64,000 bases of DNA from CAYZZU01 sp964483105 (lineage in GTDB: Bacteria; CG2-30-53-67): positions 1 to 64,000 of the forward strand of contig CAYZZU010000004.1 of NCBI GenBank assembly GCA_964483105.1, written 5' to 3'. Position numbers and translations under genes: made by a program. Every line of letters begins with the position of its first letter. Positions within the stretch are counted from its first letter, which is position 1. The notes beneath the pieces are model-generated. The model saw only the letters and a program-made list of their open reading frames with translations, had not been told where the DNA came from and ran no database searches. Shown one piece after another: positions 51,150 to 59,950 of this stretch.

Positions 51150-52715
51150 TTATTCGGGCGTGAGATCCCGGGTTTCAAAAAAGCGAACGATTGCCTGCGA
51201 AACGGATGTCAGTGTCGACTCTTCGGGTTCAAGGGAAACCCGCAACCCCGCCTTTCGGACCGCGGCCGAGGTTACGGGGCCGATGCAGGCGATCTGAATT
51301 CCCGCGAGAGCGTCTTGCAGCCCTTGTTTTTCAACGGCGTGCATCAGATTTTTGACGTTGGACGGACTCGTGAAGACGATCAGATCGGCTTTACGATTGA
51401 CGAGGATCTCCTGAAGCGATTTCGGATCAATCCCGGGAGGGACGTTCCGGTAGACCGGAGCCACGGTCACGTCCGCCCCGGCCTTCCGGAGGGAATCCGG
51501 GATCACCTCTCTTGCTTTTTCCGCCCGGGGCAGCAGGAACTTCCTCCCCTGAACCTCTCCCCGCTCGAGAAGGGCCTCGACCACTCCTTCTCCCTTGAAC
51601 TCCTCCGGAATCAGGTCCGCGCTGATTCCCCGGGCCCGTAGAGAGCGTGCTGTTGCGGTTCCGACGGTACAGATCCGGACTCCCTTCAGGTCCCGAACGT
51701 CCCTTCCCTGACGGATGAGACGGTCCAGGAAGAATCGGACGGCGTTGGCGCTGGTCAGGATGATCCAGTCGAAGTCGTCGATCGTGCGAATCGCCTGATC
51801 CAGGATGTCGAAATTTTCGGGAGGAACGATCCGGATCGCGGGGAGGTAATAGATCACGGCTCCTAACCGCTCGAGCTCCCTGGAGAAGGCGCCGGCGTTT
51901 TCCCGCTCCCGGGTCAGGGCGATCCTTCTGCCGAAGAGAGGAAGCTTTTCCGCCCACTTCAGGTTTTCCCGGAGAGTGACGCATTCCCCGACAACCATGA
52001 TCGCCGGAGCCTTGAAGCGCGCGGCATGGGCCTTTTCGTAGATATCGGCCAGGGTGGCGGTCAGGACTTTCTGCTCGGGAGTGGTTCCCCAGCGGATCAG
52101 TGCAACCGGTGTTTCGGGAGACCTTCCGTGTTGCATGAGCTTGCGAGCGTTTTCCTTCAGATTCCCGACCCCCATGTAGATGACGATCGTTCCGGCGCCG
52201 GTGCTGATTTTTCCCCAGTCGACTCCGGGTCCGGTCTTGTCCGCTCCTTCATGACCGGTCAGGAAAGCTACGGTGGACGCGAAATGCCGGTGCGTGAGCG
52301 GAATACCCGCGTAGGCGGCCGCCGCGGTGGCCGCCGGGATTCCGGGAACGATCTCGAATTCGATTCCCTGACGGGCCAGTTCACAGGCTTCTTCTCCGCC
52401 CCGTCCGTAGAGGAGGGGGTCACCTCCTTTTAACCGGACGACGGTCTTCCCCTCGGTGGCCTTCTCGATCAGGAGTTGATTGATTTCATGCTGATGCAGG
52501 GTGTGGTGAACGCTGGTCTTTCCTGCGTAGATGATCTCGCATCCGCTGGGGGCATACTGCAGGAATTTCTGGTTGGCCAGGTAGTCGTAAATCAGGACAT
52601 CGGCGTCCCGTATGCATTCGATCGCCCGAAGGGTGATCAGCTTGGGATGGCCCGGTCCGGCCCCGATGAGGAAAACCTTTCCTTTTGGCGTCGATTTGAT
52701 TTCGTTGGATTCCAT
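51150..52715 (-). CDS. cobA-hemD: Fused uroporphyrinogen-III methyltransferase/synthase
   Basis: A 521-residue bifunctional protein. Residues 10-255 are the SAM-dependent uroporphyrinogen-III C-methyltransferase (FLIGAGPGHPKLIT, VVRLKGGDPLLYGRGGEEA, GIPLTHRHFASTVAFLTGHE). Residues 265-515 are uroporphyrinogen-III synthase (RIALTRERENAG, DWIILTSANAVRFF, VFTSPSNVKNL). The fusion places the entry to sirohaem and cobalamin next to the haem branch, in keeping with the B12-dependent RNR. The methyltransferase loop has His where GDP is usual. It follows hemC by six bases. Confidence 0.95.
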   Translation of the reverse strand: MESNEIKSTPKGKVFLIGAGPGHPKLITLRAIECIRDADVLIYDYLANQKFLQYAPSGCEIIYAGKTSVHHTLHQHEINQLLIEKATEGKTVVRLKGGDPLLYGRGGEEACELARQGIEFEIVPGIPAATAAAAYAGIPLTHRHFASTVAFLTGHEGADKTGPGVDWGKISTGAGTIVIYMGVGNLKENARKLMQHGRSPETPVALIRWGTTPEQKVLTATLADIYEKAHAARFKAPAIMVVGECVTLRENLKWAEKLPLFGRRIALTRERENAGAFSRELERLGAVIYYLPAIRIVPPENFDILDQAIRTIDDFDWIILTSANAVRFFLDRLIRQGRDVRDLKGVRICTVGTATARSLRARGISADLIPEEFKGEGVVEALLERGEVQGRKFLLPRAEKAREVIPDSLRKAGADVTVAPVYRNVPPGIDPKSLQEILVNRKADLIVFTSPSNVKNLMHAVEKQGLQDALAGIQIACIGPVTSAAVRKAGLRVSLEPEESTLTSVSQAIVRFFETRDLTPE

Positions 52716-52721
52716 CAGATG

Positions 52722-53657
52722 TCACCGCTGAGACTTGTAGACTTCTTCCAGGATCCGGCCGGCGCCTTGAGAAAGGACCCGTTCTCCCAGCGTGGTTCCG
52801 AGGGATTCCCCATCCGAACGGGGTCCTTCAATCTCATCCTGGATTAATTCCTTTCCGTCCACGCTGCCGACCAGGCCTTTTAGATGAAGGATTCCGTTCC
52901 GGATCTCCGCGTGGGCGGCGATGGGTACCTGACAGCCGCCTTCCAGCTTCTTCAGGAAAGCCCGTTCGGCTACGACGGCGTCGAAGGTTTCCGCATGTCG
53001 GATGAAGCCGATCAGGTTGTTGATCCGGGGGTCCTCCCGGCGGCATTCGATTCCGACGGCGCCCTGACCGATGGCCGGAAGGGAAATCCCGGTGGGCAGG
53101 ATCTGCGTGATCTTTTTCTCCCATCCCATGCGGCGGATCCCCGCGGCCGCCAGGATTACGGCATCCAGTCCCTCGGTATCGAGCTTCTTGATGCGTGTGT
53201 CCAGATTGCCTCGCAGGCTGATCATCCGCAGGTCCGGCCGGTGATGCAGCAACTGGGCTTGTCGCCGGAGACTGCTGGTTCCCACTCGGGCGCCCTGCGG
53301 CAGATCCTCGAAATGCATTCCGTGGGAAAGAAGCGCGTCTCTGGGGTCTTCCCGTTCGGCGATCACCGGAAGATGCAGGGATTCGGGCAGGTCGGTGGGG
53401 ACATCCTTCATGCTGTGGACGGCCAGGTCGATCCTGCCGTCCATCATCGCCTCTTCGATCTCCTTGACGAAGAGTCCCTTGCCGCCGACCCGCGCCAGGG
53501 GGACGTCGAGGATCTTGTCCCCGGTGGTCTTGATCTTGACCAGGGAAACCCGGATCTCCGGGTATTCCGCTTCCAGCATTCCCTTGACCCAGTTGGCCTG
53601 CCAGAGGGCGAGCTGACTTCCACGTGTTCCGATGCGAACCTCTTGTTTCATTTCCAT
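52722..53657 (-). CDS. hemC: Porphobilinogen deaminase (hydroxymethylbilane synthase)
   Basis: A 311-residue enzyme polymerising four porphobilinogens. It shows RIGTRGSQLALWQANWVK, HSMKDVPTDLP, RVGTSSLRRQAQL and the dipyrromethane cofactor cysteine in LEGGCQVPIAAHA. ATG 53657 has AAGGAA upstream; ATG 53651 overlaps the hemA stop as ATGA. It is coupled to hemA. Confidence 0.96.
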   Translation of the reverse strand: MEMKQEVRIGTRGSQLALWQANWVKGMLEAEYPEIRVSLVKIKTTGDKILDVPLARVGGKGLFVKEIEEAMMDGRIDLAVHSMKDVPTDLPESLHLPVIAEREDPRDALLSHGMHFEDLPQGARVGTSSLRRQAQLLHHRPDLRMISLRGNLDTRIKKLDTEGLDAVILAAAGIRRMGWEKKITQILPTGISLPAIGQGAVGIECRREDPRINNLIGFIRHAETFDAVVAERAFLKKLEGGCQVPIAAHAEIRNGILHLKGLVGSVDGKELIQDEIEGPRSDGESLGTTLGERVLSQGAGRILEEVYKSQR

Positions 53658-54955
53658 TCTGTTTCCTTATCCTCTTTCTGGAGTAGCCTCTTGGTTTCGT
53701 CCAGACGGAACATCTCCTTCATGAGACGAATCAGGACGGTCTGTTCCGAAGGGTCGGAACAGGATTTCAGAGCCTTCATGGGACCGTGCAGGACCTTGTT
53801 CATCATGGACGCGGCCATCGCCTCCACGGCTTTCCGATCTTTCTCTGAGATGCCGTTCAAACGGGAGAGGGTTTTTTTGAGTTCTTCCTGCCGGATCCGG
53901 TTGAACCGTTCTCTCAAGAGAACAATCAGCGGGGTGACATCGAGGGAGGCCATCCATTTCAGAAAGGTCTGAACCTCCTGGACGACGATGTCATCCGCCT
54001 TTTCCGCTTCTTTGGCCCGTTCCTGAATGTTGGTATCCACCACCGATTGCAGATCGTCGATATCATAAAGGTAGACGTTGCTGATGTTATTAATTTCGGG
54101 GTCCAGGTCCCTCGGGACGGCGATGTCGATCATGAAGATCGGTTTGTTTCTCCGTTTATGCAGGATCTCTTTGACCTCATGGTGCCGCAGGATGTAATCG
54201 GGAGATCCCGTGGAGGAGATGATGATGTCGGTACGGATCAGGGACTGCGCGAAGTCCTCGAAACGGATGGCGCTGCCGTTGAATTGCTCGGCAAGCTCCA
54301 CGGCCCGGCTGTAGGTCCTGTTGGTGACCAGGAGCGCCTTGGCTCCGTTCGCCATCAAGTGTCGGGCCGCCAGTTCACTCATCTCTCCGGCGCCGACGAG
54401 CATGACGGTCTTGTCGGAGAGGTCGTCAAAGATCTTTTTGGAAAGCTCTACTGCGGCATAGCTGATCGAAACCGCGTTCCGGGCGATCCGGGTTTCGGTC
54501 TTGACCCGTTTGGCCGCGGAGAAGGCTTTGTGCAGCAGGCGGTTCAGCACCACGCCCGTGGTGTTGGCTTCGGATGCGTGGGAAAAGGCGGTCTTGATCT
54601 GTCCAAGAATCTGGGGCTCTCCGACCATCATGGAGTCGAGCGAGGAGGCCACCCGAAAGACATGACGGATCGCCTCTTCGTTTTCGTGGACATAAACGTG
54701 CGGGTCGAGTTCGGATAGAGAGACATCGCGTTCAGCAGTCAGGAAGTCCTTGACCTGCCGGATCCCCATCCGGTTGTCCCTGCAGTGTGCCAGGATCTCC
54801 ACGCGGTTGCAGGTGGAGAGGATCATACATTCCGAAATGTTCCCGCCGTTCAAGGTTTTCAGATGGTCCTGAAGCGTGTCAGCCGGCATGGCGACCTTTT
54901 CCCGAAGCTCAACCGGCGCGGTTTTGTGGCTCATTCCGAGCAGAAAAATACCCAT
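53648..54955 (-). CDS. hemA: Glutamyl-tRNA reductase
   Basis: A 435-residue NADPH enzyme that starts C5 tetrapyrrole synthesis. The catalytic cysteine is in LSTCNRVEILAH; SLDSMMVGEPQILGQIK and the NADPH motif MLVGAGEMSELAARHL follow, then a C-terminal dimerisation helix. ATG 54955 overlaps the ccsA stop as TAATG; a frame open to 55069 has no homology. Confidence 0.96.
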   Translation of the reverse strand: MGIFLLGMSHKTAPVELREKVAMPADTLQDHLKTLNGGNISECMILSTCNRVEILAHCRDNRMGIRQVKDFLTAERDVSLSELDPHVYVHENEEAIRHVFRVASSLDSMMVGEPQILGQIKTAFSHASEANTTGVVLNRLLHKAFSAAKRVKTETRIARNAVSISYAAVELSKKIFDDLSDKTVMLVGAGEMSELAARHLMANGAKALLVTNRTYSRAVELAEQFNGSAIRFEDFAQSLIRTDIIISSTGSPDYILRHHEVKEILHKRRNKPIFMIDIAVPRDLDPEINNISNVYLYDIDDLQSVVDTNIQERAKEAEKADDIVVQEVQTFLKWMASLDVTPLIVLLRERFNRIRQEELKKTLSRLNGISEKDRKAVEAMAASMMNKVLHGPMKALKSCSDPSEQTVLIRLMKEMFRLDETKRLLQKEDKETEWK

Positions 54956-55767
54956 TAAAAACGTCCCGGATAGTGATAACTGGAGATAAACATGCTGATT
55001 CCGATAAAGGCGAAGACCAGCAGCCCGAATCCGACAATGGCCATGATCGCGGAACGCCTGCCCCGCCATCCGACGGTGAGTCTTCCATGGAGAAGCGCGG
55101 CGTAGATCATCCAGGTAATGAGCGACCAGATCTCCCTCGGGTCACCCTGAATATAACTTCCCAGCGACGCGCGGGCCCACAGCGCGCCCGTGATGATCCC
55201 CAGGGTGAGAAGCAGAAAACCCACCGTGATCACCCGGTGATTCATGGAGTCGAGGATCTCCAGGGATGGGAGCTTCCGGAAAGTGGATCCGAAGCGGTGG
55301 GATTTGATCTGCTTTTCCTGCAGGATATACATGATGCTGATCGCAAAGGCCAGAGCGAAGGCCGCATCTCCCAGAAAGGCCAGTGTGACATGGATTCCAA
55401 GCCAGGAACTCTGGAGCAGCGGGGAAAGATCATGCGTTTCCGGCCCCTCCAGTGCCGGATAGAGAAGTGCGGCGAAGACCAGGGGGAGGATAAAAGACCC
55501 TAAGATCAGAATCTTATAACGATACTCCAGCAACAGGAAAACCAGGACCACGGTCCAGGAAAAAAAGGAGACCCCTTCCTGGAAATTGGTCACCGGGATA
55601 TGCCCGGCTTTTACATAATCCGCCACGAGAGCGGCTGTGTGGAAAAGAAAGCCGACCACCGTACTCAGGAGGTAGAGCCTGCCCAGGATTTTTCTGATGG
55701 AAACAAAATAAGTGAGACAAAGAACCGTGGATAGAAGATAAAAGACCAGTGCGATTTTGAGAATCAT
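54955..55767 (-). CDS. ccsA: CcsA/HemX-type cytochrome c assembly membrane protein
   Basis: A 270-residue integral membrane protein with about eight helices. The haem-handling segment is SYIQGDPREIWSLITWMIYAA, where the WWD-type motif is reduced, as in HemX proteins; conserved histidines lie in HTAALVADYV, GIHVTLAFLG and YAALLHGRL. In this position upstream of hemA, HemX/CcsA-like proteins couple haem supply to cytochrome c biogenesis. First gene of the ccsA-hemA-hemC-cobA/hemD-hemB operon. Confidence 0.9.
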   Translation of the reverse strand: MILKIALVFYLLSTVLCLTYFVSIRKILGRLYLLSTVVGFLFHTAALVADYVKAGHIPVTNFQEGVSFFSWTVVLVFLLLEYRYKILILGSFILPLVFAALLYPALEGPETHDLSPLLQSSWLGIHVTLAFLGDAAFALAFAISIMYILQEKQIKSHRFGSTFRKLPSLEILDSMNHRVITVGFLLLTLGIITGALWARASLGSYIQGDPREIWSLITWMIYAALLHGRLTVGWRGRRSAIMAIVGFGLLVFAFIGISMFISSYHYPGRF

Positions 55768-55895
55768 GGTTATTCAAGTCCCTTTCAGGAGAAATGGTTT
55801 TCATTAAAAATAATACAAAAACGATGGAAGATCAATGTTTAAATCGACTGAGTGGTCCTGTTCGTCAATACTGCGCCCCTCAAATGCCACCGTAT

Positions 55896-56846
55896 TTACG
55901 AATAGAGCCGCTTAAGCCCCTGGTTGTCCGGGCATCCGGCAAGGTGCCAGACGAGGAGCCCCACTCGGGTCCGGAGGCGGCGGACTTCCTTGCGGTAGAG
56001 AAAGAGGGAGGAGAGGGAGATCAGCAGGGAGGCGAGGCTTTCGAGAACGAGCCGGATGAAAAGTCCCGCCCGAAGAATCATTCCGGAGACCTTCGGCCGG
56101 TGGACGGTGAAGAAGCGATAACGCGACCGATAGTATTCGATTCTTGCCGGGAGGGGAGTTTCCCCGGCGCTCCGTCCCTGCAGATGAAGAACGCGCAGGT
56201 GGGGCAGGAAAAAGATTTTCCAGCCGGACTTTCTCATCCGGAGGCACCAGTCCGTCTCTTCCAGAAAGAAGAAATACCCTTCATCGAGCATCCCCACGGA
56301 ATGGAATGCCTCTCTTTTGACCAGCATGCAGGCGCCGATGACCGATTCCACTTCAACAGGACCTGAGAATTTCCGGTTTTTCCCGGGATAACGGCCGGGA
56401 AAAAGAGTTCGGAGCAGGCTCTTGTTCAGCAGCTCGGTGGCGAGGGTGGGGAAATTGGCGAAGCTGTTCTGGAGCCGGCCGTCTTCATGGAGGAGTTGCG
56501 GTCCCGCCGCGCCCGCATTCGGGTGATCCTCCAGGAAGGAGAGCATCTCCGGCAACGTGTCCTGCGGAATTGTTGTATCCGGATTCAGGAGGAGCAGATA
56601 CTCTCCCCGGCTCCTCTTCAGCCCCTGATTGACGGCTCGGGCGAATCCGTGGTTCTCCGGATTACGGATCAGGTGGACCTGGGGGAACGTTTTCTCCACG
56701 GCCTCGGCGCTTTCGTCTTTCGAGGCATTGTCTACCACAAAGACCTCGGTGGCGATTCCTTCCGTTCCCTTGAAGAGTGACTCCAGGCATTGGAGGAGAA
56801 GCTCCCGGGTATTGTAGCTGACAATCACGACGGTGAGTTTATACAC
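55896..56846 (-). CDS. Family 2 glycosyltransferase
   Basis: A 316-residue GT2 enzyme with start LTVVIVSYNTRELL, VVDNASKDES, the metal-binding LLLNPDTTIP (DxD equivalent), and the acceptor-site region GYFFFLEETDWCLRMRKSGW, resembling WcaA/rhamnosyltransferase-type proteins. A C-terminal hydrophobic helix (residues 260-285) may attach it to the membrane. GTG 56846, eight bases inside the waaF end, has AGGAG seven bases upstream. As last gene of the lipid A/core operon it probably adds a core or O-antigen sugar. Confidence 0.88.
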   Translation of the reverse strand: MYKLTVVIVSYNTRELLLQCLESLFKGTEGIATEVFVVDNASKDESAEAVEKTFPQVHLIRNPENHGFARAVNQGLKRSRGEYLLLLNPDTTIPQDTLPEMLSFLEDHPNAGAAGPQLLHEDGRLQNSFANFPTLATELLNKSLLRTLFPGRYPGKNRKFSGPVEVESVIGACMLVKREAFHSVGMLDEGYFFFLEETDWCLRMRKSGWKIFFLPHLRVLHLQGRSAGETPLPARIEYYRSRYRFFTVHRPKVSGMILRAGLFIRLVLESLASLLISLSSLFLYRKEVRRLRTRVGLLVWHLAGCPDNQGLKRLYS

Positions 56847-57891
56847 GTTTTTTCTCCTGTCTTTCCCGGAGGAACCGGACCGTTGTATCGAAGACCTCAT
56901 CCACGCTGATTTGCTTCATGCAGGGGGTGTCCCCCCGGGGGCAGACGCGTTTCAGGCAGGGGGCGCAGGCCATTTCCCTCCGGATGATGCGGTGCTCCCC
57001 CATGGGGGAAGTCGCATTCGGGTTGGTGGAACCGAAGAGGGCCACCACGGGGGTTCCGGTGGCGGAGGCCAGGTGCATGGGTCCGGAGTCGTTGGTAATC
57101 AGGAGGTCCAGGCAGGAGAGGATCGCGGCCAGTTGGGGTAGATCGGTCTGTCCGGAGAGATCGAGGACCCCTCCCGGAATTCCGGCGGCGACGTTTCCGC
57201 AGAGTGCGATTTCCCCCGGTCCCCCCATGATTACGATTCCTGCCTTCAGCTCCCGGCGGAGCCGGTTTCCCAGAGCGGTGAAGCGTTCCGGGAACCACAT
57301 CTTCGCGGGACCGTAAGTCGCGCCCGGATGGAAACCGATCAGGGGGGCTGTGTTCCGCCGCGTGAAGGAAGACAAACGGTCCTCCGCCCACCTTCGTGCG
57401 GACGGTTCAAGCTCAAGATGGAAATTGTCCGATTCCCGGACCGGTCCCAGGGATTGGACCAGTTTGAGATAGTGACCGGCCTGATGCTTTCCCCGGTCCT
57501 TGAAATCAGCCGGAATTTTCTTCGTGAGAAGTACCCCCCGGCCGTTCCGGTCGAATCCGATCCGCTCCGGGATCCCGGCGAGGAAGGGTACGAGGGCGGA
57601 ATCCCAGGAGTTGGGAAGGACCAGGCAGAGATCGAAATCTTCCCGTCGGAGTCTCCGGACAAGTTGCAGTCGATCCAACAGGCCCCTCATTCCTTTACCG
57701 ACGGTAAAACCGATCACCGAGTCCAGAGCGGGATCCGCGGCGAACAGCCGATCGATCGGCTCCTTCATCAGCAAGGTGATCCGGCTTTCCGGGAAGAGTC
57801 CGCGCAGTGCATGCAGGGCCGGAAGGGCTATGATTGCGTCGCCGATCCAGTTCACGCCGCGGACCAGAATCTGTCGTGGTTTCTGCTTCAT
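56839..57891 (-). CDS. waaF: ADP-heptose:LPS heptosyltransferase
   Basis: A 350-residue GT9 enzyme with the N-terminal ILVRGVNWIGDAIIALPAL, FHPGATYGPAKMWF, and the nucleotide-binding LLITNDSGPMHLASATGTP. These match the WaaF (heptosyltransferase II) group. It adds heptose to the inner core of LPS. ATG 57891 is the likely start; the frame extends upstream without homology. A cysteine-rich stretch near the C-terminus (CAPCLKRVCPRGDTPC) is found in many WaaF homologues. Confidence 0.92.
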   Translation of the reverse strand: MKQKPRQILVRGVNWIGDAIIALPALHALRGLFPESRITLLMKEPIDRLFAADPALDSVIGFTVGKGMRGLLDRLQLVRRLRREDFDLCLVLPNSWDSALVPFLAGIPERIGFDRNGRGVLLTKKIPADFKDRGKHQAGHYLKLVQSLGPVRESDNFHLELEPSARRWAEDRLSSFTRRNTAPLIGFHPGATYGPAKMWFPERFTALGNRLRRELKAGIVIMGGPGEIALCGNVAAGIPGGVLDLSGQTDLPQLAAILSCLDLLITNDSGPMHLASATGTPVVALFGSTNPNATSPMGEHRIIRREMACAPCLKRVCPRGDTPCMKQISVDEVFDTTVRFLRERQEKKRV

Positions 57892-57964
57892 GTCCGGGAT
57901 GAGTTCCTGGTGTCTCCCCCGTCGAACAGCCTGAACGGCTGAAAGGGGGTCTCCTCCATGCGGT

Positions 57965-58138
57965 TCAGGAATCGAGCGGTTCAGCCTCCTCGACCAGCAT
58001 GACTGGAATATCATCCCGGATCGGGAATCTCAGTCTGCAGGTGGGGCAGTCCAGGCCGTCCTTCTCTTCAGTCAGGTCCAGGTTCCCTTTGCATTGGGGG
58101 CAGACCAGGATATGGAGCAGTTCCTTGCTGATGGACAT
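57965..58138 (-). CDS. Trm112/YcaR-like small zinc protein
   Basis: A 57-residue Trm112-family protein: LLHILVCPQCKGNLDL, then LDCPTCRLRFPIRDDIPVML, with two CxxC pairs for zinc. Bacterial members often sit beside lpxK and kdsB, as here next to lpxK; function is unknown. AAGGAGG is just upstream. Its ATG overlaps the lpxK-gmhB stop (TAATG). Confidence 0.9.
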   Translation of the reverse strand: MSISKELLHILVCPQCKGNLDLTEEKDGLDCPTCRLRFPIRDDIPVMLVEEAEPLDS

Positions 58139-59898
58139 TATTTCCTCCTTTGCCGCTCTTGTTTCTGTTCCAGGATCCAGTCCACGGCGGAAGAGAGATT
58201 TTCCGCCACATGGTCCGGGCGAAGGCGAAGTTTTCGATCCGCCTTCTCCCATTCCCCTCTGCCGTGTCCGGTCAGGACCAGGATCGATGGGATCCCCGCT
58301 TCGGCCGCGAGCTGGATATCCTTGAAGTGGTCGCCGATCATGTATGAGGCGGAAAGATCGAGGTTGAGTTCCCGCGCGGCCCGTTTTACCAGTGCGGTTC
58401 CGGGTTTGCGGCAGTCGCACTCCCGGGTGTATTCCGGTATCTTTCCATCGGTATGATGAGGACAGACATAGATTCCGTCCAGATGGGCCTTCTCCCCGGA
58501 GAGGATCTCCTTTAGTCGTTCGTGAATCGATGCGAGGGTCTCTTCATCGAAGAAACCGCGGGCGATTCCAGACTGATTGGTGATGATCACCGCGGCCATG
58601 CCGGCCCGGTTAATCCTCCGGATCGCTTCGGCCGAGCCGGGAATCAGCGCCAGTCGCTCCGGGTCGTTCAGGTAGCCGACCTCTTCATTGATGGTTCCGT
58701 CACGGTCCAGGAAGACCGCGGGTCGGCCGGGATTCCAGGATGCCCTCCCTGCCGTTGCCCGAGGTTCGGGTTTTCCGTCATCGCGGGGGAGGGCCGGGCG
58801 ACCCGGAACCCGGGTCTTCGATCCGGTCTGAAGATTCCGCGGCTGTTCGATGGATCGCAGAAGATCTCCGAAGAACGCCTCCTGCTCCTTGATACGGACT
58901 GCAAGCTCCAGGGTCAGAAGGGGAGGGGAGTCCGGAAATTTCGAGAGCCGAACGGCGTCTTTTTCCGTGGTGATCAGAAAATCCGCGCGTTTTTTTCTTG
59001 CCTGACGGATCAGTTGTTGCAACTCGCCGTTCCGGTAGGCGTGATGGTCCGGGAAAGACCTTTCGATGACCACCTCCGCGCCCGTTTGATTGACGCTTCT
59101 GAAGAATCGTTGCGGCCTCGCGATCCCGCAGAACGCGAGGACCCGTTTCCCAGAAAGGGTCGCGTCCGACCGGGGTTTCCTCTCCGGCATTTCCCGGAGA
59201 CCGCCGGAAACGAAACGGACCCTGTAGATCGGTGTGTCGGGTGTGATCGCCCGAATCCGGGACAGGATCGTCTTGTCTCCGCTTCCCGTCAGGATCAGCC
59301 GGTTCGCCCGTGCCACTGCTGAGATCCCTTCCCGAAGGTCTCCGGCGGGAAGACAGCGGCCGTTCCCGAAGGGCGCCTCTCCGTCCAGAACCAGGAGGTT
59401 GATGTCCCGCCTCAATGAAAGATGCTGAAATCCGTCATCGAGGATGAGACAGTCTGGATTGAAACGACGGATTGCCTCCATTCCTGCTGGAAAGCGGTCT
59501 TTTCCCGTTAGGACCGGCGTGCCGGGGAGTTTCATCGCCATCAGGTACGGTTCGTCTCCCGCCTGTCGCGCGTCGAGCCGGAGACCTTCGGGATCCGAGA
59601 CGATATTGACCCGTCTCCCGGCGGATCCGCGGTATCCCCGACTCAACACGGCCATGCGGACCCCCCGGAGCGTGAGTTCCTCCACGATTTTGATGACAAT
59701 GGGGGTCTTCCCGGTGCCGCCGGTCGTGAGGTTTCCAACGGAGATGACCGGCCTTGGAAGTCTCCTGGAGAGGAGGATGCCCCGGTTGTACAGGAGGCCC
59801 CGCGTCGCGGTGATTCCCCGATAGAGGGGGGTGGCCGGAAGGAGCAGGGTCCGGAGCAGGGCTAGACCGATCTTTCGATGATGAAGGAGAGCCGCCAT
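58138..59898 (-). CDS. lpxK-gmhB: LpxK-GmhB fusion: lipid A 4'-kinase and heptose-bisphosphate phosphatase
   Basis: A 586-residue fusion. Residues 1-345 are LpxK: membrane-proximal N-terminus, SVGNLTTGGTGKTPIVI P-loop, VAVLSRGYRG-type segment, DDGFQHLSLRRD and the end ITTEKDAVRL. A linker rich in Arg, Pro and Gly (about 350-395) joins a HAD phosphatase (396-575) with FLDRDGTINEEVGYL, ITNQSGIARGFF, the zinc-loop CPHHTDGKIPEYTRECDCRKP, and MIGDHFKDI, matching GmhB. The enzymes act in lipid A phosphorylation and ADP-heptose synthesis, both feeding LPS. LpxK (about 330) and GmhB (about 185) are normally separate. Confidence 0.92.
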   Translation of the reverse strand: MAALLHHRKIGLALLRTLLLPATPLYRGITATRGLLYNRGILLSRRLPRPVISVGNLTTGGTGKTPIVIKIVEELTLRGVRMAVLSRGYRGSAGRRVNIVSDPEGLRLDARQAGDEPYLMAMKLPGTPVLTGKDRFPAGMEAIRRFNPDCLILDDGFQHLSLRRDINLLVLDGEAPFGNGRCLPAGDLREGISAVARANRLILTGSGDKTILSRIRAITPDTPIYRVRFVSGGLREMPERKPRSDATLSGKRVLAFCGIARPQRFFRSVNQTGAEVVIERSFPDHHAYRNGELQQLIRQARKKRADFLITTEKDAVRLSKFPDSPPLLTLELAVRIKEQEAFFGDLLRSIEQPRNLQTGSKTRVPGRPALPRDDGKPEPRATAGRASWNPGRPAVFLDRDGTINEEVGYLNDPERLALIPGSAEAIRRINRAGMAAVIITNQSGIARGFFDEETLASIHERLKEILSGEKAHLDGIYVCPHHTDGKIPEYTRECDCRKPGTALVKRAARELNLDLSASYMIGDHFKDIQLAAEAGIPSILVLTGHGRGEWEKADRKLRLRPDHVAENLSSAVDWILEQKQERQRRK

Positions 59899-59950
59899 GA
59901 TGTTCCTGAGCAGTTACAGTTCTGAAAACCGGACTGTATTGTATCATACC

